A program made the position numbers and the translations under genes. A DNA stretch of 9,154 nt from Chloroflexota bacterium (lineage in GTDB: Bacteria > Chloroflexota > Dormibacteria > Dormibacterales > Dormibacteraceae), in the NCBI GenBank assembly GCA_005880755.1, contig VBGV01000198.1:1-9154 (forward strand). Reading direction: 5' to 3'. The stretch's first letter is position 1, and each line of letters starts with the position of its first letter. This document shows, piece by piece, positions 1-5,628 of this stretch. The notes under the pieces are model-generated. The model was not told the DNA's origin, ran no database searches, and was given only the letters and a program-made list of their open reading frames with translations.

Positions 1-18
1 AGTCACGAAGGACTCGTA

Positions 19-1644
19 ATGCGCGCCCTGCCGGGGGTGAGCGCCGCGCCGGGCATCACGGTCGGTCGCGCAGTGGTGCTCGACCTTACTCGAGGGCACG
101 CATCCAACCTCGTGCGCGAGGCGGATCGCGCAGGCGAGGCAGACCGCGCACGTGACGCCTTACGCCGAACTGCCTCGGACCTGGAAACGCTGGCGTTGCA
201 GCTGCGCAGCGAAGGACGCGGCGACGACGCCGACATCGTCGAAACGGGCGTGTTGATGGCCATGGACCCGGCGCTGATCGCGCGCGTGGAGACCCTGATT
301 CTCGAGTCCGGTCTCGAGGCGGCGGACGCGTTGAGAGAGGCGGCCGAGCAGACGGCTCTCGAGCTGTCGGTGTTGCTGGACCCGATGCTGGCGTTGCGCG
401 CCGACGACGTTCGCAGCATCGGCCGCCGAGCGGCGGCTCATTTGAAGGGTGACGCGCGGCACGTCTCCGAGGGCGTGCTGATCGCCGATTCGCTCGGGCC
501 GGCGGACGTAGCCGAGCTCGCGCCCAGCGTGCGAGGGATCGCGCTCGCCGGAGGCGGGGTGACGGCTCACGCCGCGATCGTCGCGCGCTCACTCGGCCTT
601 CCGATGGTCGTGGGCGTGGGCGCGGACCTGCTCGAGATCGAGGATGGGGAGGAGGTGCTCGTCGACGGCGACCGCGGCGTCGTGGTCCGGCAACCGGATG
701 CGGAACGCGCGTCGCTCGCACGAACCGACACCGAACGACGCCGATCAGCTCGCGAAATCGCGATCGCGCGGCGGCTCGAGCCCGCGCGGACGAAGGACGG
801 CCACGGGGTTCGTGTCCTGGCCAACGCGTCCACCGTGGCCGAGCTCGAAGAGGCGACCCGGCAGGGCGCTGAAGGGGTCGGCCTCATGCGGACCGAGCTG
901 CTGTTCCTCGAAGCCATGCAATGGCCGTCGCACGACGAGCAGGTGAGCGTTTTGAGGCCCGTGCTGGCACGGCTGCAAAATCAAACGGCGACCGTCCGTC
1001 TCTTCGATTTCGGCGGCGACAAGACCCCGCCATTCCTTCGCGGTATCACGGCTCGAGGCATCGCGGTGATGCTCAACGAGCCACAGGCATTGAAGGCGCA
1101 CCTTTCCGCGGTCGTCGACGCCGGCCGCGGCGCAGACCTTCGACTCCTGGTCCCGATGGTGACGTCTGCCGCAGACATCAGATCGGTGCGCGACATGCTG
1201 GCCATCGTCGTCGAAGGCCGGGACACCCCGAAGGTCGGCGCCATGATCGAAACACCCGAGGCGGCTGAGGCGGCACGGGAGATCGCAGGCCAATGCGACT
1301 TCTTGAGCATCGGCACCAACGACCTGACGCAGCTCGTGCTTGGCCTCGATCGGGAGCAATCGCGCAAGGCACCTGTCCTGGATCCGCGCGTGCTCGGCCT
1401 GGTCGCGGCGACGGTGCAAGCCGGCCACGCCGCGGGCATTCCGGTCGACGTGTGCGGCGAGGCGGCATCGGACGAGAATTCGCTGTCGATCATCGTCGGG
1501 CTCGGCACCGACGAGCTCAGCGTCGCCGCGGCGCGCGTGGGCCAGGTGAGGCAGTGGGTGCGAGAGCTCGATTTTGCCGACTGCCGGCGTCGATCTGAGG
1601 CGCTACTCGGTCAGTCCGGTCACACAAGCCGACAGCGCGTCTAG
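19..1644 (+). CDS. ptsI: PTS Enzyme I (phosphoenolpyruvate-protein phosphotransferase)
   Basis: Enzyme I takes the phosphate from PEP onto its own histidine and passes it to HPr in the cytoplasm. The 541-residue protein has the full family layout: an N-terminal HPr-interaction helical part (about 1-140), the swivelling phospho-His domain with GGGVTAHAAIVAR (active His184), and the C-terminal PEP-binding barrel. Residues matching known catalytic positions are present: Arg291 in LMRTELL, Arg346 in TARGIA, Glu411 in MIETPE, Asn434-Asp435 in GTNDLTQ, Arg445 in LDREQ and Cys479 in DVCGEA, so it should be active. It is slightly shorter than the E. coli enzyme (575 residues). The ATG is preceded by GAAGGA at 7-12. 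A TAA at 17-19 overlaps the ATG, so an upstream cistron may end there, but it lies outside the window. The 3' end overlaps the convergent HPr gene by 42 bp. The lack of EIIB/EIIC genes and the neighbouring DhaM domain suggest it feeds dihydroxyacetone phosphorylation rather than sugar import. Confidence 0.96.
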   Translation: MRALPGVSAAPGITVGRAVVLDLTRGHASNLVREADRAGEADRARDALRRTASDLETLALQLRSEGRGDDADIVETGVLMAMDPALIARVETLILESGLEAADALREAAEQTALELSVLLDPMLALRADDVRSIGRRAAAHLKGDARHVSEGVLIADSLGPADVAELAPSVRGIALAGGGVTAHAAIVARSLGLPMVVGVGADLLEIEDGEEVLVDGDRGVVVRQPDAERASLARTDTERRRSAREIAIARRLEPARTKDGHGVRVLANASTVAELEEATRQGAEGVGLMRTELLFLEAMQWPSHDEQVSVLRPVLARLQNQTATVRLFDFGGDKTPPFLRGITARGIAVMLNEPQALKAHLSAVVDAGRGADLRLLVPMVTSAADIRSVRDMLAIVVEGRDTPKVGAMIETPEAAEAAREIAGQCDFLSIGTNDLTQLVLGLDREQSRKAPVLDPRVLGLVAATVQAGHAAGIPVDVCGEAASDENSLSIIVGLGTDELSVAAARVGQVRQWVRELDFADCRRRSEALLGQSGHTSRQRV

Positions 1645-1872
1645 CGCCGCCGGCGCGTCCTCGCCCTCCGCGTAGAGGCGCAACACCGTGCCCCCGGTCG
1701 CGCCGAGGGCCAGGACCGCAAGGATGCTCTTCGCGTCGGCGAGCTTCCCGTTGACGCCAACCGATACCTTCGACCGGAAACGCATTGCCGTCTTCACGAA
1801 CGTCGCGGCTGGCCGTGCGTGGAGCGCGACCTCGAGAGGAAGGGCGACGACTACTTCAGAACTTGCTTGCAC
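1603..1872 (-). CDS. ptsH: HPr phosphocarrier protein
   Basis: HPr shuttles phosphate from Enzyme I to EIIA domains. The 89-residue protein matches the usual HPr length. It carries the active-site motif LHARPAATFV with His18 (His15 in the classical numbering) and Arg20. It also has the second conserved block AKSILAVLALG, where Ser49 is at the position of the regulatory Ser46. No HPr kinase gene is in the window, so whether that serine is used is unknown. The start is GTG at 1872, preceded by a perfect AGGAGG six bases upstream. The first 17 bp overlap the end of the DhaM-type EIIA gene, so the two are almost surely co-transcribed and coupled. The last 42 bp overlap the convergent ptsI gene on the other strand. 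In many actinobacteria HPr is fused to DhaM; here it is a separate protein directly after it. Confidence 0.94.
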   Translation of the reverse strand: MQASSEVVVALPLEVALHARPAATFVKTAMRFRSKVSVGVNGKLADAKSILAVLALGATGGTVLRLYAEGEDAPAALDALSACVTGLTE

Positions 1873-2242
1873 CGCGCGCCTCCTCGGCCGCCCGCGCCAC
1901 GTCCTCCAGGTCCTGTCCCGCCGAGGACATCACGGCCGCGGCGATCGCACCCTCGACGAATGGGGCGTCGACCAGGCGGATGTGGCCGTTGCCGCGCCCC
2001 TCTTCGAGGAGGTGCCGCACCGTGAGCACGGAGCTCCCCAGGTCGGCCAGCACGACCACGCCCTGGCCGCAATCGGCCCGGCTGATGGCGTTCCGGACCG
2101 CATCGCCGGTGGTGCCGAGCGTGCCGTCGGGCCCGCCGCCCGCGGGTTCGACGCGGACCTCGGTCCCGGCGACCTGCAAGGCCAGCGCCGCCAGCCCGTG
2201 GGCCAGCTCATAGCTATGGGAGACCAGTACAATCCCGACCAA
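1856..2242 (-). CDS. dhaM: DhaM-type PTS EIIA domain protein (dihydroxyacetone kinase phosphotransfer subunit)
   Basis: DhaM accepts phosphate from HPr and hands it to ADP bound in DhaL, which lets DhaK-DhaL phosphorylate dihydroxyacetone with PEP as the final donor. The 128-residue protein is a single EIIA-Dha domain. It opens with the family motif VGIVLVSHS, in which His9 is the expected phosphorylation site. It continues with a GTTGDAV segment (43-49) and VVVLADLGSS (62-71), the core strand and loop of the fold. The family also occurs as longer DhaM proteins fused to HPr and an EI fragment; here only the EIIA part is present and HPr is the next gene, overlapping by 17 bp. The frame is closed by TGA directly before the TTG at 2242. 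That TTG is preceded by GGAG nine bases upstream and places the conserved N-terminal strand exactly at the start, so TTG is the likely initiator. DhaK and DhaL are not in the window. The subunit assignment is confident; the physiological substrate is inferred. Confidence 0.9.
   Translation of the reverse strand: MVGIVLVSHSYELAHGLAALALQVAGTEVRVEPAGGGPDGTLGTTGDAVRNAISRADCGQGVVVLADLGSSVLTVRHLLEEGRGNGHIRLVDAPFVEGAIAAAVMSSAGQDLEDVARAAEEARGASKF
1879..1884 (-). promoter_or_regulatory. Shine-Dalgarno site of HPr
   Basis: On the minus strand this reads AGGAGG, six bases before the GTG at 1872. It lies inside the end of the DhaM-type gene and fixes the HPr start at a GTG rather than an internal codon. 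Confidence 0.8.
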
Positions 2243-2251
2243 TCAATCACA

Positions 2252-2255
2252 CTCC
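2252..2255 (-). promoter_or_regulatory. Shine-Dalgarno site supporting the TTG start of dhaM
   Basis: On the minus strand this reads GGAG, nine bases before the TTG at 2242. An in-frame TGA sits immediately before the TTG and no in-frame ATG or GTG precedes the conserved motif, so this weak site decides the start. Confidence 0.55.
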
Positions 2256-2286
2256 GCTGATGCCGGCGCTAATTCCGGACGACGGG

Positions 2287-2302
2287 GGTAGTCTACACTA
2301 CC
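2287..2302. promoter_or_regulatory. Palindromic candidate operator between dhaM and the IclR gene
   Basis: GGTAGT (2287-2292) and ACTACC (2297-2302) form a perfect 6-bp inverted repeat around a 4-bp spacer. The site lies 15 bp before the IclR start codon in the 75-bp divergent gap. A second, wider pair flanks it: AATTCC (2271-2276) and GGAATT (2307-2312). IclR proteins usually bind short palindromes in such gaps, so an autoregulatory operator also controlling dhaM-ptsH is plausible. TACACT at 2294-2299, inside the repeat, could act as a -10 element for the rightward gene. Function is inferred from position and symmetry only. Confidence 0.45.
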
Positions 2303-2317
2303 GACAGGAATTCAGCA

Positions 2318-3121
2318 ATGCCGAATCCTAGGGAAGAGAGAAAACGCGGCTCGATCCAGTCGATCGACCGCGCGACAGCCATCCTGAAGGCCCTCGCCAG
2401 CGGCCCGCGCCGGCTGGGCGTGAGCGAGCTGGCGGACCGGCTGGGCCTCGCGCGGCCGACGGTGCACGGTCTCCTGCAGACCCTGCAGTCCCATGGCTTC
2501 GTCGAGCAGGACGCGTACTCGGAGAAGTATCAGCTTGGTCCTGGGCTGCTTCAGCTGGGGTACTCGTACCTCGACCTCAACGAGCTGCGCGCGCGATCGA
2601 TCACCTACGCCGACCACCTCGCCACGCGGACGGGGGCCGCGGTGAGGGTGGGCGTGATGCATGGGGCAAGCGTCGTCGTCGTGCACCACGTGTTCCGGCG
2701 TGACGCCGCGTTCGGCGTGCTCGAAGTCGGCCTGCAGCTTCCGTTGCACGCTAGCGCGTTAGGCAAGGCGGTCCTGGCATTTTCGCCGGCGCAGGTGCTC
2801 GAGGATCTGCTCGCGGAGCCGCTGCCGCGACTGACGAAGCAGACCGTGAACCAGGCGGACCTGCAGCGCGAGCTGGAGATCATCCGGGACAGCGGCGTCG
2901 CGACGGAACGGGAGGAGGCCGTGCTCGGTGAGTCGAGCGCGGCGGCACCCATCTTCGACCACGGCGGCCACGCGGTGGGAGCGATCGGCGTCGTCGATTC
3001 GACCGACCGGATCTTTCCGCGGGGCCTGGCGCGCGGCCTGTCGGCGGCGCTGGGCGAGGCGGCGCGCGGCGTGTCGCGCGAGCTTGGCGCGCCGCGGTGG
3101 CCGTACGCGGCTGAGGCTTAG
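2318..3121 (+). CDS. IclR-family transcriptional regulator
   Basis: This is a one-component DNA-binding repressor or activator that responds to a small metabolite. The 267-residue protein has the normal IclR length and two-domain layout. A winged helix-turn-helix spans about 12-75, starting with SIQSIDRATAILKAL and containing the recognition helix ARPTVHGLLQTL (45-56). The effector-binding, dimerising domain spans about 80-255, with the family signature LPLHASALGKAVLA near 141-154 and the late block ESSAAAPIFDHGGHAVGAIGV. AGGA at 2306-2309 sits eight bases before the ATG. The gene is divergent from dhaM-ptsH across 75 bp holding a palindrome. IclR-family regulators such as GylR of Streptomyces control glycerol genes, so control of the Dha/PTS genes by a triose or glycerol derivative is a reasonable inference, not something the sequence proves. 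A gene for an ACT-domain protein follows 17 bp downstream and may be co-transcribed. Confidence 0.93.
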   Translation: MPNPREERKRGSIQSIDRATAILKALASGPRRLGVSELADRLGLARPTVHGLLQTLQSHGFVEQDAYSEKYQLGPGLLQLGYSYLDLNELRARSITYADHLATRTGAAVRVGVMHGASVVVVHHVFRRDAAFGVLEVGLQLPLHASALGKAVLAFSPAQVLEDLLAEPLPRLTKQTVNQADLQRELEIIRDSGVATEREEAVLGESSAAAPIFDHGGHAVGAIGVVDSTDRIFPRGLARGLSAALGEAARGVSRELGAPRWPYAAEA

Positions 3122-3138
3122 CTCTATCTTTCTGGCCC

Positions 3139-3801
3139 ATGACTGGGCCTGACGCGACCGGCCTGCTCGTCGAGTGCCGCGATGAGCCTGGGGTGCTCTA
3201 CCGGATCACGGAGGCGATCTTCAGGCACGGCGCCAACATCACCTATGTCGCGGGAGGCGCGCGACGCGAAGCGGTGGCGGAGCTGCAGCTCGAGGTGTCA
3301 GGCGCTCCCGATGAGCAGGCCATGATCAGCGAGCTCGCGGCGCTGCAGGGAGTCACCCGCGTCACCGTCGTGCCGACCTTCCAGATGATCTACGGCAAGC
3401 GGGTGATCGTGATCGGCGGCGGCGCGCAGGTCGGCATGGTCGCGCAGGGAGCGATCTCCGAGGCTGACCGCCACAACATCCGCGGGGAGCGGATCTCTGT
3501 CGACACGATCCCCCTCGTCGGCGAAGAGCAGCTGGCCGATGCTGTACGCGCGGTCGCTCGTCTCCACAGGGCGCGCGCTCTTGTGCTGGCTGGGGCGATC
3601 ATGGGCGGCGACATAAGCAACGCTGTGCGCGAGATCCGAGAGGCAGGGATTCTCGTTCTCTGCACCAACATGGCGGGCTCGGTCCCCGACGCCGCCGACG
3701 TGGTGGTTAGCGACCCCGTCGAGGCGGGGGTAATGGCCGTGATGCTGATCGCCGACACGGCGAAGTTTTCGATCGAGCACGTGCGTGGCCGCCGTTTTTA
3801 G
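3139..3801 (+). CDS. ACT-domain protein with C-terminal DUF5612-like domain
   Basis: The 220-residue soluble protein has two parts. Residues about 7-78 form an ACT domain, a small ligand-binding fold found in amino-acid-controlled enzymes; its typical signature is DEPGVLYRITEAIFRHGANI (15-34). Residues about 85-220 form a second domain with a glycine-rich strand-turn VIVIGGGAQVG (89-99), then GAISEADRHNIRGERISVDT, VLAGAIMGGDI, and NMAGSVPDAADVVVSDPVEAG. I recognise this C-terminal region as resembling DUF5612, a family I know mainly from archaea such as methanogens fused to an ACT domain. Its biochemical role is unknown. The many invariant-looking Gly, Asp and Arg residues suggest a binding or catalytic site. 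There is no Shine-Dalgarno motif before the ATG, but TATCTT at 3125-3130 lies eight bases upstream, which would fit a leaderless transcript. Otherwise it would be read through from the IclR gene. A sensor or regulator of amino-acid metabolism is a guess. Confidence 0.85.
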   Translation: MTGPDATGLLVECRDEPGVLYRITEAIFRHGANITYVAGGARREAVAELQLEVSGAPDEQAMISELAALQGVTRVTVVPTFQMIYGKRVIVIGGGAQVGMVAQGAISEADRHNIRGERISVDTIPLVGEEQLADAVRAVARLHRARALVLAGAIMGGDISNAVREIREAGILVLCTNMAGSVPDAADVVVSDPVEAGVMAVMLIADTAKFSIEHVRGRRF

Positions 3802-3812
3802 GGGCGGCCACG
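3784..3812. terminator. GC-rich hairpin at convergent gene ends
   Basis: CGTGGCCGCC (3784-3793) pairs perfectly with GGCGGCCACG (3803-3812) around a 9-base loop, gtttttagg, which contains the stop codon of the ACT-domain gene. It lies between two convergent genes, as a bidirectional terminator would. The T-run is in the loop and not after the stem, so it is not a classical intrinsic terminator; it may instead protect the 3' end of the mRNA or act with Rho. Confidence 0.5.
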
Positions 3813-3826
3813 TGTGAGCGACATGA

Positions 3827-4072
3827 CTAGAGCTTGTCGTGCGGCGAGTACGGGTCGCTTGCCGGCTGGCAGACTGAATCGTGCGGCGAGTACGGGTCAC
3901 CGCAGGCCTGTGAGTGCACGGTTGGGGTGAATGTCCTGTCGTTGACGGTGCTGCGGACGCCGGTGCCCAGCACGAACCAGACGGTCAGCGCCAGTGCGAC
4001 AACCGCGAGTGCCGCCAAGACGAGCGCGATTGGACGCGACGGGACGGTGCGGAAGCTTTCTCTGATCTCCAC
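3827..4072 (-). CDS. Small single-pass membrane protein with duplicated DPYSPHD motif
   Basis: I do not recognise a named family. The 81-residue product has a short basic N-terminus (1-14), one hydrophobic helix (about 15-36, very rich in Ala, Leu and Val), and a polar tail of about 45 residues. By the positive-inside rule the tail should face outward. The tail holds Cys57 and Cys68 and two identical copies of DPYSPHD (59-65 and 73-79), ending two residues before the stop. The Cys, His, Asp and Tyr content would suit metal binding or a disulfide, but this is only a guess. Reality as a gene is supported by AGGAGG on the minus strand (4083-4088) ten bases before the GTG start, a coherent helix-plus-tail design, and a repeat that stays in frame. 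It is divergent from the LuxR/NHL gene across 155 bp, so the two may share control or work together. Confidence 0.72.
   Translation of the reverse strand: MEIRESFRTVPSRPIALVLAALAVVALALTVWFVLGTGVRSTVNDRTFTPTVHSQACGDPYSPHDSVCQPASDPYSPHDKL
3837..3898 (-). repeat. Exact 20-bp direct repeat inside the small membrane protein gene
   Basis: The same 20 bases occur at 3837-3856 and 3879-3898, 42 bp apart, which equals 14 codons. Each copy encodes DPYSPHD on the minus strand. Identity at the DNA level, including third positions, points to a recent duplication, gene conversion, or selection on the DNA itself. Confidence 0.9.
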
Positions 4073-4227
4073 TTTGTTTTGCCCTCCTTTTCAGGCTGAT
4101 CTCCATCGGGTCGCTGCCTGGTGACTCGAAGCTAAGGCCGCGGAACTGCACCCGATAGCGGGCAAAGGACCTGTTCAGGTACCCGTGCCAGTACCCGTTT
4201 TTAGGAGTTCAATACCCCCGTAACCCA
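4073..4227. promoter_or_regulatory. Divergent control region with direct and inverted repeats
   Basis: This 155-bp gap separates the small membrane protein gene from the LuxR/NHL gene. Visible elements are: AGGAGG on the minus strand (4083-4088), the ribosome binding site of the small gene; ACCTG-TT-CAGGT (4169-4180), a perfect inverted repeat with 5-bp arms; GTACCCGT at 4179-4186 and again at 4191-4198, a 12-bp-spaced direct repeat, with a looser copy ATACCCCCGT at 4212-4221; and ATCGGGT (4105-4111) mirrored by ACCCGAT (4150-4156). A clear sigma-70 type -35/-10 pair is not obvious. The repeats lie just upstream of a gene for a DNA-binding protein, so autoregulation is a natural reading, not shown. 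Confidence 0.45.
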
Positions 4228-5628
4228 ATGTCAGACGGATCTTCGCCCGATACTTCAGTTCGCCTGAGCCCTCGCGAAATCGAGGTGGCGGCCATGGTTG
4301 CGCAGGGCCTCACCAACCGGGAGATCGCGGCCAGGCTCTTCATCTCGGAGCGCACGGTCGACGGTCATCTCGAGCACTTGAGAGAGAAGCTTGGGGTGAA
4401 CACACGGTCTCAGGTGACCGCCTGGGTGGTTCGCCACGAAGCAGCCGAGGTCGCCGCTCCGGCCGGCGCGCCCGCAAGGGTGGTCGCGCCGCCAAGATGG
4501 ACGTTCGTTCACCCTCGGGCGTGGCTCGCCGCGGCGCTCGTCCTGGCGCTGCTCGCCGCGGGGGTAGGGGTATTGCGTCTGACGGCTCCATCGCCGCCCA
4601 CCATCCAAACAGTAGCTGGATCCCCGTGTGCCAACTCGGGCGATTGTTATGGCGGCGACGACCAAAGAGCCGTCAGCGCGCAGCTGGCACGCCCAACCTC
4701 GGTCGCCGTCGACTCCAAGGGAATCCTGTACATCGCGGACTATGGCAACCAGCGCATCCGCAAGGTGATGGACGGTGTCATCACGACCGTGGCTGGTGGC
4801 GGCAAGGAACCCCTCGGAGACGACGTTCTGGGTATTTCCGTCGCTTCGAGCTCGCTGGGCTTAGCCAGCACCGTTGCGGTTGACAGGCACGATCAGCTTT
4901 ATTTGCTCACCAGCCGCGACCAGAGCCTCGAAGTCTGGAGGATCGACGCCAACGGCTTCATGCATTCGATCGTGTCGGTAGGCCCTTCGAACATTTCATC
5001 CGGCCAGTTCGCGCCCAACCTTCCAGTTGGAGGACTCGCCATCACCAAGGATGGCGTGTTCTTCATCGCCGACCGCGCCGGCAATCGGGTGATCAAATTC
5101 GACGGCAAGACTCGTTCGGTCTACGCAGGCACCGGCGACACCGAGGGTGACGGAGCGAGTGCCACCAGCGCACAGCTGAGCTGGCCCATCGGTCTCGCGC
5201 TGGACAAGCACGAGAACCTGTACATCGCAGACACGGGTAACCATCGGATTCGCAAGGTCGATCACGCGAAAGGGACGATCACGACGGTGGCCGGCGGAGC
5301 CGGCGAATTCGAGGGCAACAGCGGAGATGAAGGATTCGCCAAGGACGCACTCCTCAGCTTTCCATTCGATGTCGCTGTAGCAGCCGATGGCACGTTGGTC
5401 TTTACTGACACCGGAAATCACAGGCTGCGAATGGTCGCGCCTGACGGACGGATATACGCGGTGGCCGGCACCGGCCGGTGGGGCTTTTCAGGTGACGGGT
5501 CGCCGGCCTCGCAGGCCGAGTTCGACGGGCCTGAGGGCCTGACCCTGGATGCAAAGGGCAATCTTTTCATCGCCGATACGGAGAATCAGCGCGTTCGCGA
5601 GATCCCGCGGCTGTTTGGTTCAGTGTGA
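4228..5628 (+). CDS. Membrane-anchored LuxR-type regulator with extracytoplasmic NHL beta-propeller
   Basis: The 466-residue protein combines three parts. Residues about 12-70 are a LuxR/GerE-type helix-turn-helix with LSPREIEVAAMVAQGLTNRE and the recognition stretch ISERTVDGHLEHLREKLGV (39-57). A Pro/Ala linker leads to one membrane helix (about 98-116) preceded by basic residues, so the HTH should be cytoplasmic. From about 125 on there is an NHL propeller with six repeats, the clearest carrying LYIADYGNQRIRKV, LYIADTGNHRIRKV and LFIADTENQRVREI. Most blades end in a strand like ITTVAGGG. The last blade lacks this strand, and the N-terminal TIQTVAGS can supply it, so the ring looks complete and closed. 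Cys134 and Cys140 could form a disulfide outside. There is no response-regulator receiver domain. The design resembles ToxR/CadC one-component regulators but with different domains. The ATG has no close ribosome site; GGAG is 20 bases upstream. The next gene overlaps its stop codon. The signal sensed is unknown. Confidence 0.88.
   Translation: MSDGSSPDTSVRLSPREIEVAAMVAQGLTNREIAARLFISERTVDGHLEHLREKLGVNTRSQVTAWVVRHEAAEVAAPAGAPARVVAPPRWTFVHPRAWLAAALVLALLAAGVGVLRLTAPSPPTIQTVAGSPCANSGDCYGGDDQRAVSAQLARPTSVAVDSKGILYIADYGNQRIRKVMDGVITTVAGGGKEPLGDDVLGISVASSSLGLASTVAVDRHDQLYLLTSRDQSLEVWRIDANGFMHSIVSVGPSNISSGQFAPNLPVGGLAITKDGVFFIADRAGNRVIKFDGKTRSVYAGTGDTEGDGASATSAQLSWPIGLALDKHENLYIADTGNHRIRKVDHAKGTITTVAGGAGEFEGNSGDEGFAKDALLSFPFDVAVAADGTLVFTDTGNHRLRMVAPDGRIYAVAGTGRWGFSGDGSPASQAEFDGPEGLTLDAKGNLFIADTENQRVREIPRLFGSV

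Noticed and set aside
2..19. End of an upstream gene (frame ending in TAA at 17-19)
   Set aside because: The TAATG overlap hints at a preceding cistron, but five codons are not enough to call or identify a gene.
86..721. Long open minus-strand frame opposite ptsI
   Set aside because: Its translation is an Arg/Pro/Ala-rich low-complexity product typical of antisense frames in GC-rich coding DNA, while the plus strand encodes an unmistakable Enzyme I.
1688..2260. 190-codon plus-strand frame opposite ptsH and dhaM
   Set aside because: It has no recognisable domain, and the minus strand carries two proteins with intact active-site motifs and good ribosome sites.
3827..3898. CRISPR-like repeat
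   Set aside because: Only two 20-bp copies exist, they are in frame within a small gene, and no cas gene is nearby.
3834..4124. 96-codon plus-strand frame opposite the small membrane protein
   Set aside because: The minus-strand product has a strong ribosome site, a membrane helix and a sensible tail; the plus-strand frame has none of these.
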